Under the pieces are notes generated by a model, which saw nothing but the letters and a program-made list of their open reading frames with translations, had not been told where the DNA came from and made no database searches. A stretch of DNA of 64,000 nucleotides from assembly GCF_947169445.1 (NCBI RefSeq), contig NZ_CAMVPU010000001.1:180565-244564 (forward strand). Reading direction: 5' to 3'. Shown here one piece after another: positions 9,264 to 18,174 of the stretch; positions within the stretch are counted from its first letter, which is position 1, and every line of letters starts with the position of its first letter. Source of the DNA: an uncultured Butyrivibrio sp. GTDB lineage: Bacteria > Bacillota > Clostridia > Lachnospirales > Lachnospiraceae. The translations under genes were made by a program, and so were the position numbers.

Positions 9264-11288
9264 TTATGCTTTGAAGAATTCCATTTCCTGATTAAGCTTT
9301 TCTGCGATATTCTTAAGGCTACTAGCAGAACCGGCTAGAGTTGTAACAGTAGCTGAAAGCTCTTGCATAGAAGCACCTGTTTCTTCAGAAGAAGCAGCAT
9401 TTTCTTCGGATATTGCTGACAAAGCGGACATAGTATCAACAACAGCATTCTTGGAGCTTTCACAGGTTTCTGCTCCTTCTGAGATAAGCTTAACGCCATC
9501 AACAGTGCTACTGATATCTTCAAGCATACCGGAAACTGAATCAAGAGTTTCACCCAGAGCACTCTGCTGATCAAGATTTCCCTGTCTTACATCCTCAGCG
9601 GCATTAACTGCTGCTTTGGACTGCTCAAGAAGTGCATCCATTTCTTTTCTGATATCATCAGCCATAGTCTTTGAATCTTCGGCAAGCTTGCCGATTTCTT
9701 CAGCAACAACCGCAAAGCCTTTTCCTGCTTCACCTGCTCTTGCTGCTTCAATACTGGCATTGAGTGACAAAAGGTTGGTCTGAGTTGCGATGGAAGTAAT
9801 GCCTTCAACCTTTTCACTTATGTTATTAACAGCATCCTGGGTGGACTGGATAGTCCTTGATATTTCATCAATCTTTTCAGTCATCTCGTTGGAAGAATCC
9901 TGAAGCGAAGATAGAGATTTGCTGGATATCTCTGAAGCTTCTTTCATCTTGGCAGCAAGGTCGGACAGATCATTTGTGGAGGATTGTACGTTACTTACCG
10001 CGTCACCTATCTGACCGACATTTTCTGATACACTCTGAATTTCATCTGCCTGCTGGGTAGCACCGGATGCTATTTCCTGAACAGCATTTGATACATCTTC
10101 AGCAGTTTGTGAAATCTGATTGGCCATATCGGAAAGCTCTTCGGAAGAAGTACCAACATCCATGGCAGATGACTTGATGTTCTGAACAATGTCCTGAAGC
10201 TTGTCCACCAGTGTATTGGTATTCCCAATCATCTTGCCAAATTCATCCTTTCTGCCCGCGTGCTTGCTGATTTTGGTGAAATGACCATCAGCAAGGGCAG
10301 CTATTGAATCATTTACATCTGCTATTGGAGCAACAAAGGATCTTGCCATCATAAATGAAATGACAGCTGCAATTATCATAAGGACAACGCCGATAATAGT
10401 AACGATAACAGCTGAAGATCTGGAGTCGGCAGAAATCTTTTTAGTATCGGAGGCAGTGCAGATTGTCCAGCCTGTGGTGGGAGATTTGACATAGCAGACA
10501 ACTGCTGAATATCCCTTTCCTGTATTGGCATAGTAGTGACCGCTATTTAGTCCGCTGGTCATAAAGGTTGACTTACTTCTGTCATCTTCATTTTCAGCTG
10601 TAATCTCATACTGTGAATGAGCTGCGACAAGTCCGTTCCTGTCTGTTATAAAGGCATCTTCTGAATTGTCTTCAAGAAATTTATGGAAGGCTGATAAGTC
10701 ATAGTTCCTCTGGAGAACACCTATTATCACATCACCGTCACCTTTTACCGGAACGGCAATTGTCATCTGCCTAAGACCGGTAGACTTTGATACTAATACA
10801 TTTGAAACATATACATTTCCTGCAATTGCCTCCTGAAAGTATTCCCTGCCTGTAATATCAACGCAGGATCCGCTGGTTCGAAGTATTTGCATACCGTCTT
10901 TGTTGGAAATTGCTGTTACATTTCCATCATCAAGAAATGAATCCATATTTCTTAGATAAAGAAGCTGCTTACCGTGACTTGTAGGATCATCAGGATGAAG
11001 AAGATAGGCAACAGTAGAAGGAGATGCAGCCATGGTCTGAAGCGTTTTTATGTTGTTTTGAACTATTCCTTCAAATTCTGACTGAATATACCAGGCCTGC
11101 CACTCAAGCGAATTGATCGCATCGTCCATTGCTTTACTGGTTGAGGTGTTATAGCTGACTGCAATAGCTATTATCATTGGAATAATAGTTACGGCGAGCA
11201 TAATTGCAATGATTTTTGTTTTTATGCTCTTTGAAAAAGGAATACCTCCGGTTTCTTTTGCTTTTTTAGAATTGCCATTCTTTGCCAT
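9264..11288 (-). CDS. Methyl-accepting chemotaxis protein, dCache type
   Basis: Membrane chemoreceptor that controls CheA. The 674-residue protein has a short basic N-terminus, a first membrane helix (about 28-50), an extracellular double Cache-like sensor region (about 52-295), a second helix (about 297-320), a HAMP domain, and a long cytoplasmic signalling domain whose hairpin tip reads TNLLSLNASIEAARAGE. GGAGG lies 7 bases before the ATG. Its cytoplasmic half is very similar to that of the receptor at 16082-18118, so the two are paralogues in opposite orientation. The ligand cannot be read from the sequence. Confidence 0.93.
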   Translation of the reverse strand: MAKNGNSKKAKETGGIPFSKSIKTKIIAIMLAVTIIPMIIAIAVSYNTSTSKAMDDAINSLEWQAWYIQSEFEGIVQNNIKTLQTMAASPSTVAYLLHPDDPTSHGKQLLYLRNMDSFLDDGNVTAISNKDGMQILRTSGSCVDITGREYFQEAIAGNVYVSNVLVSKSTGLRQMTIAVPVKGDGDVIIGVLQRNYDLSAFHKFLEDNSEDAFITDRNGLVAAHSQYEITAENEDDRSKSTFMTSGLNSGHYYANTGKGYSAVVCYVKSPTTGWTICTASDTKKISADSRSSAVIVTIIGVVLMIIAAVISFMMARSFVAPIADVNDSIAALADGHFTKISKHAGRKDEFGKMIGNTNTLVDKLQDIVQNIKSSAMDVGTSSEELSDMANQISQTAEDVSNAVQEIASGATQQADEIQSVSENVGQIGDAVSNVQSSTNDLSDLAAKMKEASEISSKSLSSLQDSSNEMTEKIDEISRTIQSTQDAVNNISEKVEGITSIATQTNLLSLNASIEAARAGEAGKGFAVVAEEIGKLAEDSKTMADDIRKEMDALLEQSKAAVNAAEDVRQGNLDQQSALGETLDSVSGMLEDISSTVDGVKLISEGAETCESSKNAVVDTMSALSAISEENAASSEETGASMQELSATVTTLAGSASSLKNIAEKLNQEMEFFKA

Positions 11289-11359
11289 ATTTCGCCTCCA
11301 AATTATAAAAATAATTATAGATGAACTGCAATTGTTTGCAATAATTTAACAAGCAATAA

Positions 11360-11367
11360 TTATCGTC
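11360..11367 (-). promoter_or_regulatory. Sigma-28-like -10 element upstream of chemoreceptor
   Basis: On the minus strand the box reads GACGATAA, close to the flagellar sigma factor -10 consensus GCCGATAA, 71 bases before the receptor start. A matching GTCGATAA lies at a similar distance before the other receptor. No clear TAAA -35 box is found 15 bases upstream, so this is tentative. Confidence 0.33.
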
Positions 11368-11502
11368 ATATCAACAATAATAATATATTTTGTAAATAAA
11401 AAAACATTGTTCACAATAAAATAATAGACTTTATATTTTTTTAATAGGCTAAAAACTCAGTATTTATCAAGTGTTGATTTAATATTTTTGTGTGATCTTG
11501 CA

Positions 11503-11532
11503 TTGACATTATGGTTGAATTTATGCTTTAAT
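11503..11532 (+). promoter_or_regulatory. Likely sigma-70 promoter of trpB2
   Basis: A perfect TTGACA (11503-11508) is followed after 18 bases by TTTAAT (11527-11532), with TGC just before the -10 box. The start codon is 57 bases downstream. Confidence 0.5.
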
Positions 11533-11589
11533 TATTTAAAGTATTGAAGAAATATATTAATAAGGAAGTAAAAGGAAGGCTATGAGGGT

Positions 11590-12969
11590 ATGAACAAAGA
11601 GACAAACATTCCATACAAGATCTATCTGAGTGAAGATGAGATACCAAGGCAGTGGTACAACGTTAGAGCTGACATGAAGAATAAACCGGCACCACTTCTT
11701 AATCCGGCTACATTAAAACCAATGACCTTTGACGATTTAAGACCTGTTTTTTGCGATGAGCTTATTAAACAGGAGCTTGATGATACTACTCCATATATAG
11801 ATATTCCAGATGAGGTTATGGATTTTTATAAAATGTATCGACCATCACCCCTTGTAAGAGCATATTTTCTTGAGAAGGCTCTTGGAACTCCCGCAAAGAT
11901 TTATTACAAATTCGAAGGTAATAATACCAGCGGAAGCCACAAGCTTAATTCAGCAATAGTTCAGGCTTATTATGCCAAGAAGCAGGGACTTAAGGGTGTT
12001 ACAACAGAGACCGGTGCAGGACAGTGGGGAACAGCTCTTTCCATGGCTTCAGCCTATTTTGGAATTGACTGTAAAGTTTACATGGTAAAGGTTTCCTATG
12101 AACAGAAGCCTTTCAGACGTGAAGTTATGCGTACTTATGGAGCAAGTGTTACTCCATCTCCATCTATGGAAACAGAGATTGGACGCAAGATCAATGCAGA
12201 GCATCCCGGAACAACAGGTAGCCTTGGTTGTGCTATTTCAGAGGCTGTAGAAGTTGCTACCAAGACAGAAGGCTACAGATATGTTCTTGGAAGCGTACTT
12301 AATCAGGTTCTTTTACATCAAACTGTTATCGGACTTGAGGCAAAGGCTGCACTTGAAAAATATGGTGTAACTCCTGACATTATCATTGGTTGTGCCGGCG
12401 GCGGTTCTAACCTTGGCGGTCTTATTTCTCCATTCATGGGTGAAAAGATAAGAGGTGAGAAGGATTACAGAATAATCGCTGTTGAGCCTGCAAGCTGTCC
12501 GAGCTTTACAAGAGGAAAGTTTGCTTATGACTTCTGCGATACCGGAATGGTTTGCCCTCTTGCCAAGATGTACACACTTGGCAGCAATTTTATTCCTTCT
12601 GCTAACCATGCAGGCGGACTTCGTTATCACGGCATGAGCCCAATTCTTTCACAGCTTTACGATGACGGTCTTATGGAGGCAAGAAGTGTTGAACAGACTT
12701 CTGTATTTGAAGCTGCTCAGCAGTTTGCAAGAGTTGAAGGTATCCTTCCTGCCCCAGAGAGTAGCCATGCAATCAGGGCTGCTATTGATGAGGCTCTTAA
12801 GTGCAAGGAGACAGGAGAGGAGAAGACAATTCTCTTTGGTCTTACAGGAACAGGTTATTTCGATATGGTCGCTTATCAGAAGTTCAATGATGGTGTCATG
12901 ATGGATTACATTCCTACTGATGCTGAGCTGGAAAAGAGCTTTGAGACACTTCCTAAGGTTAATCTGTGA
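11590..12969 (+). CDS. TrpB2-type tryptophan synthase beta-like chain
   Basis: PLP enzyme of the TrpB2 subgroup, which makes tryptophan from indole and an activated serine without a dedicated TrpA. The long N-terminal segment (IPRQWYNVRADM) and 459-residue length are TrpB2 features; ordinary TrpB is about 400. The Schiff-base lysine lies in GSHKLNSA near residue 120, followed by ETGAGQWG, and the phosphate loop GCAGGGSNLGG is near residue 270. No trp operon gene is adjacent, which suggests indole salvage. An archaeal relative is known to use O-phosphoserine. The next gene is thrH. Confidence 0.92.
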   Translation: MNKETNIPYKIYLSEDEIPRQWYNVRADMKNKPAPLLNPATLKPMTFDDLRPVFCDELIKQELDDTTPYIDIPDEVMDFYKMYRPSPLVRAYFLEKALGTPAKIYYKFEGNNTSGSHKLNSAIVQAYYAKKQGLKGVTTETGAGQWGTALSMASAYFGIDCKVYMVKVSYEQKPFRREVMRTYGASVTPSPSMETEIGRKINAEHPGTTGSLGCAISEAVEVATKTEGYRYVLGSVLNQVLLHQTVIGLEAKAALEKYGVTPDIIIGCAGGGSNLGGLISPFMGEKIRGEKDYRIIAVEPASCPSFTRGKFAYDFCDTGMVCPLAKMYTLGSNFIPSANHAGGLRYHGMSPILSQLYDDGLMEARSVEQTSVFEAAQQFARVEGILPAPESSHAIRAAIDEALKCKETGEEKTILFGLTGTGYFDMVAYQKFNDGVMMDYIPTDAELEKSFETLPKVNL

Positions 12970-13044
12970 TTGCAGTCAGATAATTAAATGGATTTTCCTT
13001 CGGTGTTAGTTATATAAGAATAATTTGTCAGGAGAATAAGACTA

Positions 13045-13644
13045 ATGAATATAGTATGTTTGGACCTTGAGGGAGTTCTTGTTCCTGAAATATGGATTGC
13101 ATTCTCAGAGGCAAGCGGGATTCCGGAACTTAAGAAGACCACAAGGGATGAGCCCGATTATGATAAGCTCATGAGATGGAGAATTGGTATTCTTAAGGAA
13201 CACGGTCTTGGACTTAAGGAAATTCAGGATACAATTGCTAAGATTGATCCACTTTCGGGAGCAAAAGAGTTTTTGGATGAGCTTAGGAAAACTACTCAGG
13301 TGATCATTATAAGCGATACCTTTACACAGTTTGCAACTCCTCTTATGGAGAAGCTTGGCTGGCCTACCATATTCTGTAATTCGCTGGAAGTTGCGGAAAA
13401 CGGAGAGATTACAGGCTTTAAGATGAGAATCGAAAACTCCAAGCTTACAACTGTAAAAGCACTTCAGTCTATTGGATATGAGACAATAGCAAGTGGCGAC
13501 AGCTACAATGATCTTGCAATGATTCAGGCTTCAAAAGCAGGCTTTTTGTTCAGATCCACAGAGAAGATAAAGGCTGACTACCCTGAGCTTCCTGCATTTG
13601 AAGATTATGATGAGTTACTTGAGGCAATTAAGAAAGCTCTTTAA
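13045..13644 (+). CDS. thrH: ThrH: phosphoserine phosphatase / homoserine phosphotransferase
   Basis: HAD-superfamily enzyme of the ThrH type, shown in Pseudomonas to dephosphorylate phosphoserine and pass the phosphate to homoserine. The sequence is very like that protein: CLDLEGVLVPEIWIAF carries an LDLEG variant of the DxDx catalytic loop, followed by TTRDEPDYDKLM, IISDTF (motif II) and ASGDSYNDLAM (motif IV). The 199 residues match the family. It lies 75 bases after trpB2 with no terminator between and ends in a strong hairpin. The site before the ATG is AGGAG. Confidence 0.92.
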   Translation: MNIVCLDLEGVLVPEIWIAFSEASGIPELKKTTRDEPDYDKLMRWRIGILKEHGLGLKEIQDTIAKIDPLSGAKEFLDELRKTTQVIIISDTFTQFATPLMEKLGWPTIFCNSLEVAENGEITGFKMRIENSKLTTVKALQSIGYETIASGDSYNDLAMIQASKAGFLFRSTEKIKADYPELPAFEDYDELLEAIKKAL

Positions 13645-13676
13645 GCATCATGATTTTCTAGTAACTGGATTTTAGC

Positions 13677-13720
13677 GCAAATAGGTGCCGGTGTAAACGG
13701 CACCTATTTGCATATTATTG
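13677..13720 (+). terminator. Hairpin terminator after thrH
   Basis: GCAAATAGGTGCCG and CGGCACCTATTTGC form a perfect 14-base stem with a 7-base loop (13677-13711). The tail ATATTATTGT is only moderately T-rich. Confidence 0.65.
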
Positions 13721-13814
13721 TGCAAAAAAAACTAGTATTTGTGATCCTATAGGTACTACAATTAATGTGTATCTTTGTCAGTTAAGCTGACGTATTTGTA
13801 GGAGGAAATAGGAT

Positions 13815-14234
13815 ATGAAAGATAATAACTGTGGATATTGCGTAGGGGGAGAGCCACTTGCTAAATTTGGTATTAAGATATGTGATCTGGATGTGAGCCA
13901 GCTTATTCTTTTTAAAGAGCAGAGCCATCCAGGCAGATGCATAGTTGCTTACAAGGATCATGTAAGTGAAATAGTAGATATTTCTGATGCTGACAGAAAT
14001 GCATTTTTTGCAGATGTAAACAGAGCAGCTAAGGCAATTCACAAGGCATTTAACCCTGATAAGGTTAATTACGGTGCTTACGGTGACACAGGTTGCCATC
14101 TTCACATGCATCTTGTGCCTAAGTATAAGGATGAGTTTGAGTGGGGCGGAGTTTTTGAGATGAATCCTCAAAAGAAGTTCTTATCAGATGAAGAATATAA
14201 CGAAATGATTGAGAAAATCAAAGCTTGCCTGTAA
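13815..14234 (+). CDS. HIT-family (histidine triad) protein
   Basis: Small HIT nucleotide hydrolase or transferase. The active-site triad HLHMHLVPK is at about residues 95-103, and an N-terminal CGYC pair resembles the zinc-binding cysteines of many bacterial HIT proteins. The 139 residues are typical, with a C-terminal extension beyond the triad that ends in a helix. AGGAGGAAATAGG lies just before the start. The substrate cannot be named. The DUF2974 gene starts 26 bases downstream. Confidence 0.9.
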   Translation: MKDNNCGYCVGGEPLAKFGIKICDLDVSQLILFKEQSHPGRCIVAYKDHVSEIVDISDADRNAFFADVNRAAKAIHKAFNPDKVNYGAYGDTGCHLHMHLVPKYKDEFEWGGVFEMNPQKKFLSDEEYNEMIEKIKACL

Positions 14235-14260
14235 CGACTATCTCATCAGGAGGTTAGGTC

Positions 14261-15895
14261 ATGGCCAACATAGTTAATTACATTAAATGGAGAGGTGATC
14301 TGAGTTTTCAGCAGGCACCCTTCAATAAGGTTGATTATCTGGGACTTGCACTTCTTATTTACAATGACTTTGGCGGCATTGTTCCGGGTAGAGATGAGAA
14401 TAAAAGAATAACTATCAAAGAAGCTGCTGATAAGTATTTTATGACCCATAGCATTGAGAATCTGGGTAAATATGAGTATGACTGGGTTCTCTATTATATG
14501 GGGAAATACGAGCGCTTTGGAAGTTTATATCTTTCAGACTATGTTGACATAAATGATTCTGACAGGAATATGGTGTTTACCGCATTTATTGTTCACCTCC
14601 CGGATGGAAGTCACTTTGTAGCTTATCGTGGAACTACTATGGATATCGATGACTGGAGAATGGATTTTCAGATTTCTTTTGAAGAAATTGAAGCTCAGCG
14701 CGCCTCAGCCAGATATCTTATGTATATAATGCAGAAGTATGCCGGAGATATCTATGTTGGAGGACATTCCAAGGGTGGTAATCTGGCTGTGTATGCTTCA
14801 ATGCATGCCACTGATATTGTCAGAAGCAGGATAAAAAAGATTTATAGTTTTGACGGTCCAGGCTTTTGCCATGAACTTTTGGACGAAAGGGCCTTTAATG
14901 AAATAAAAGACCGGATTGTTCATGTAGTGCCTACATTCTGCATAGTAGGAATGCTGTTTGAACTTAATGTAACTCACGAAATTGTAAATTCAAGTGCAGA
15001 AAAGTTTGTTCAGCATTCGGGCATGACCTGGAAAATTGAGGGAAATCACTTCGTTCATAAGAGATTTCTTACCGAAGAGAGTTCCACTTATAACAGAGCT
15101 ATTGATGACTGGATCGGAAATGCAACTATGGAGCAAAGAAAGTCTTTTACCAAGGATATCTTTGATTCCATGAAAGCAGGTGGTGCGGTTACGGTTATTG
15201 ATATTTCAAAGGGCGGTTTTCATGATTTTGGAACCATCCTTTTGTCAGCTGTTAATTCTGAATCCAAGACCAAGATAGTTGTTGGTAAGTTTTTTGGTTC
15301 ACTATGGAGATCTTTTGAAAAGATAAAGTTTGTTGAAGCGGTCAAATCCGTACATGGTATAATTGACATGTTCCTGATATTCCTTGGAATTGTTTTTCTG
15401 ACGATCCCTGAAGCTGTAACAAGCTTGCTTGGCGGTATCATTGCTCTTTTTTGTGCAGGTTGGAGTGCAATTATGCTTGTCAAAGCAGGACTTAGAGATG
15501 AGAACCCAATTATCAAACGGGGGCGTATGATTTTTCATATCATCATATTGTGCTTCATGGTATTTATTATGTCTAATCTTGAGAGAATACCTGCCTGGAC
15601 TAATTTTTTGATGGCTATTGTATTCTTCTCACTGGCAGGTGCCAGTATCAGATACATTGTTAAGTTTAAAAGCACTATATCAGGTAAAGCCAAATTTTGG
15701 ATGATGCTTCTTGCGGTAGTGAATATGTATATTGGTATAGTTTCGATTGTTATGCCTAACAGGTTTGATTATACCAAGTCAGTTACTTTAGGAAGCTATT
15801 TGATCATCGTCGGATTTATAAGGTTCATAATACAACTTCTCGAACAGATTCAGAATGAAGAAGGTTCTGTGCGGTATTATGAAGATGAAGAGTGA
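14261..15895 (+). CDS. DUF2974 (Mbeg1-like) alpha/beta hydrolase with C-terminal membrane domain
   Basis: The N-terminal 330 residues resemble the lipase-like DUF2974/Mbeg1 family. The nucleophile elbow GGHSKGGNLAVY places Ser near residue 169, preceded by HFVAYRGTT, and the FDGPGF and GNHFVHKRF stretches carry candidate acidic and histidine residues. From about residue 365 onward there are five or six hydrophobic segments, making a membrane domain about 170 residues long that is somewhat like HdeD/DUF308 proteins. A membrane-tethered lipase or esterase facing the cytoplasm is inferred; the substrate is unknown. It has its own AGGAGG site and a strong terminator follows. Confidence 0.83.
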   Translation: MANIVNYIKWRGDLSFQQAPFNKVDYLGLALLIYNDFGGIVPGRDENKRITIKEAADKYFMTHSIENLGKYEYDWVLYYMGKYERFGSLYLSDYVDINDSDRNMVFTAFIVHLPDGSHFVAYRGTTMDIDDWRMDFQISFEEIEAQRASARYLMYIMQKYAGDIYVGGHSKGGNLAVYASMHATDIVRSRIKKIYSFDGPGFCHELLDERAFNEIKDRIVHVVPTFCIVGMLFELNVTHEIVNSSAEKFVQHSGMTWKIEGNHFVHKRFLTEESSTYNRAIDDWIGNATMEQRKSFTKDIFDSMKAGGAVTVIDISKGGFHDFGTILLSAVNSESKTKIVVGKFFGSLWRSFEKIKFVEAVKSVHGIIDMFLIFLGIVFLTIPEAVTSLLGGIIALFCAGWSAIMLVKAGLRDENPIIKRGRMIFHIIILCFMVFIMSNLERIPAWTNFLMAIVFFSLAGASIRYIVKFKSTISGKAKFWMMLLAVVNMYIGIVSIVMPNRFDYTKSVTLGSYLIIVGFIRFIIQLLEQIQNEEGSVRYYEDEE

Positions 15896-15920
15896 TAATT
15901 AAATCATTGTTTATTATTTA

Positions 15921-15966
15921 AGAGACTCGAAACAGACTATTTGTCATTGTTTCGAGTCTTTTTGTT
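15921..15966 (+). terminator. Rho-independent terminator
   Basis: AGACTCGAAACA and TGTTTCGAGTCT form a perfect 12-base stem followed by TTTTTG. It closes the trpB2-to-DUF2974 stretch. Confidence 0.9.
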
Positions 15967-16010
15967 ATATTTTTTTAATGATATTTTTATTATTATTCAG
16001 TACATTATAT

Positions 16011-16018
16011 GTCGATAA
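16011..16018 (+). promoter_or_regulatory. Sigma-28-like -10 element upstream of chemoreceptor
   Basis: GTCGATAA, 63 bases before the receptor ATG, mirrors the GACGATAA box before the paralogous receptor at 11288. The shared core is ATATG(A/T)CGATAA. A TAAA -35 box is not clear. Confidence 0.33.
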
Positions 16019-16081
16019 AATATATAATGAAAGTGGTTTTTTGACTACTTCATAATATTCGAATAATAGTAGGAGGTTGTT

Positions 16082-18118
16082 ATGGGTAAAGAAGCAGGTG
16101 GTTCAGGAAATGGCTCGAAAGGGCTGGGACTTAAAAGCGTAAAGACTAAGCTAATCTTTACGATGCTTGTACTGGTTATCATCCCTCTTTTGGTTTCACT
16201 GATAATCAGTTATCGCAGTTCCTTGAATAAAGCTCTTGAGGATGCTGAGTCTATTAATGCTAAACAGGCTGAAATTATTGAAGATAATTTCATGAAGGTG
16301 ATTGATCAGCAGATCAGGTCTTTGCAGGCAATTGCGGAGAGCCCTTATACTATTGAGTTTATTAAAAATGAAAGCTCAAGAAACGATACTGAGATGATAG
16401 CCTATCTCGATATGGTTAATGTGCCCTATGATGATGGAAATGCCATTGTTATTACGGATTCAACAGGACAGCAGCTGGTAAGAACCGGTGGTGGTAATCT
16501 TTCAAATACAGCTGACAGAGATTATTTCCAGGGTGCAATGAAGGGCAATATTTATCTTTCAAGCGTGCTTATTTCTAAGGCTACCGGAACAAGAATCATT
16601 ATTCCTGCAGTTCCTGTTTTTGATTATGATTATAAAACAGTAATTGGTATTGCCCAGAGAAGTTATGACCTTTCTGTTATGCATGACCTGTTAAAAGAAA
16701 ATGTAGGATCTAACCAGAGAACCTTCGTTGTTGATAAAACCGGTGTTGTAATTGCACATTCAGATTATGAAATTAAAGCAGATGATGAAGAAGATAACAG
16801 AAGTGATCGTGAATTCTTCCAGAAGGTTAGTGCCGGAACTACAGCAGGAACTTATCTGTCAGGAAAAGGAAATGACAAACAGATAGTATCCTATAGACAG
16901 GAACCTAATACCGGATGGATAGTTATAGTATCATCGAACTATAATACTACTATGGCTTCTGCACAAAGAAGTGCGCTGATGACTATTATTATCGGAATCG
17001 TTATGATTGCTATAGCAGTAGTCATATCATTTATGATGGCTAAATCCTTTATCGGACCTCTTAGTGAAGTTAATAATGCACTTAGTCACTTGTCGGAAGG
17101 CGAATTTGTCACTATCAAGAAATTTACAGATAGAACAGATGAGTTTGGTGAGATGATCACAAATACAAATTCTGTATTTGGAATCCTTAGCGGCATTGTA
17201 AAGAATATTAAGGAATCTGCTGTGGCCGTTAATACCTCGTCGGAGGAACTGGCAGATGCTGCTAATCAGATTTCACAGACTGCAGATGATGTATCGAATG
17301 CTGTACAGGAAATTGCATCCGGAGCTACTCAGCAGGCTGATGAGATTCAGAGTGTTACAGAGAGTGTTGGCGAGATTGATGTTGCCACCGGTAATGTTCA
17401 GGATAGCACTGGAGAGCTTGCTTCTCTTGCAGGAAGAATGCAGGAGGTTAGTACGGAATCCGCTCAGTCTCTGGCAGACCTTCAGCAGTCCAGCCAGAAT
17501 ATGAGTGACAGAATCACCCAGATTTCCGAGAAGATTGGCGCAACCAGCAAAGCTGTTGAGAATATCAATGAAAAGGTTGAGGGCATTACATCAATTGCAA
17601 CTCAGACCAACCTTCTTTCACTTAATGCCAGCATCGAGGCTGCAAGAGCAGGTGAAGCAGGTAAGGGCTTTGCAGTTGTTGCAGGAGAAATCGGTAAGCT
17701 TGCGGAAGATTCCAGACAGATGGCCGATGAGATCAGAAAAGAGATGGATGAGCTTCTTACACAGTCACAGTCAGCTGTTGAAATGGCAGCCGAAGTACAA
17801 AAGGGTAACGATGAGCAGCAGCAGGTACTTGGAAATACAGTTCAGAGCGTAAATGCTATGATCGGAGATATTTCCTCTACTGTTGTAAGTGTTAAGAGTA
17901 TTGAGACTGATGCAGGAACCTGCGTAAATGCTAAGAATGTGGTTACAGATGCTATGAGTTCACTTTCCGCTATTTCCGAAGAGAATGCAGCATCCTCAGA
18001 AGAAACCGGTGCATCAATGCAGGAACTTTCCGCAACCGTTACAACACTTGCAACCTCCGCTAACACCCTTAAGGATATTGCTGAGAAACTCAGTTCTGAT
18101 ATGGCTTTCTTCAAATAA
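16082..18118 (+). CDS. Methyl-accepting chemotaxis protein, dCache type
   Basis: Chemoreceptor of 678 residues built like its paralogue at 9264-11288: a glycine-rich cytoplasmic start, a membrane helix (about 25-47), an extracellular Cache-type sensor (about 50-295), a second helix (about 300-322), HAMP, and the signalling hairpin with the tip TNLLSLNASIEAARAGE. The sensor halves differ much more than the signalling halves, as expected for receptors with different ligands. AGGAGG precedes the ATG. It stands alone between two terminators. Confidence 0.93.
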   Translation: MGKEAGGSGNGSKGLGLKSVKTKLIFTMLVLVIIPLLVSLIISYRSSLNKALEDAESINAKQAEIIEDNFMKVIDQQIRSLQAIAESPYTIEFIKNESSRNDTEMIAYLDMVNVPYDDGNAIVITDSTGQQLVRTGGGNLSNTADRDYFQGAMKGNIYLSSVLISKATGTRIIIPAVPVFDYDYKTVIGIAQRSYDLSVMHDLLKENVGSNQRTFVVDKTGVVIAHSDYEIKADDEEDNRSDREFFQKVSAGTTAGTYLSGKGNDKQIVSYRQEPNTGWIVIVSSNYNTTMASAQRSALMTIIIGIVMIAIAVVISFMMAKSFIGPLSEVNNALSHLSEGEFVTIKKFTDRTDEFGEMITNTNSVFGILSGIVKNIKESAVAVNTSSEELADAANQISQTADDVSNAVQEIASGATQQADEIQSVTESVGEIDVATGNVQDSTGELASLAGRMQEVSTESAQSLADLQQSSQNMSDRITQISEKIGATSKAVENINEKVEGITSIATQTNLLSLNASIEAARAGEAGKGFAVVAGEIGKLAEDSRQMADEIRKEMDELLTQSQSAVEMAAEVQKGNDEQQQVLGNTVQSVNAMIGDISSTVVSVKSIETDAGTCVNAKNVVTDAMSSLSAISEENAASSEETGASMQELSATVTTLATSANTLKDIAEKLSSDMAFFK

Positions 18119-18125
18119 GAATAAG

Positions 18126-18168
18126 AAAACGCTCCGCGAGTTTAAAAGCTCTGCGGAGCGTTTTTTTG
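18126..18168. terminator. Bidirectional terminator between receptor and purC
   Basis: AAAACGCTCCGC pairs with GCGGAGCGTTTT around a 15-base loop. A T7 run follows on the plus strand, and the A-rich left arm gives some T-rich tail for the minus-strand purC. Confidence 0.9.
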
Positions 18169-18174
18169 ATGGTT

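Larger units (their letters stand above)
11289..11589. other. Divergent intergenic region between receptor and trpB2
   Basis: 301 very AT-rich bases without a convincing gene. It holds a sigma-28-like -10 box for the receptor on the minus strand (11360-11367) and a likely vegetative promoter for trpB2 on the plus strand (11503-11532). I see no riboswitch or T-box-like specifier structure. Confidence 0.6.
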
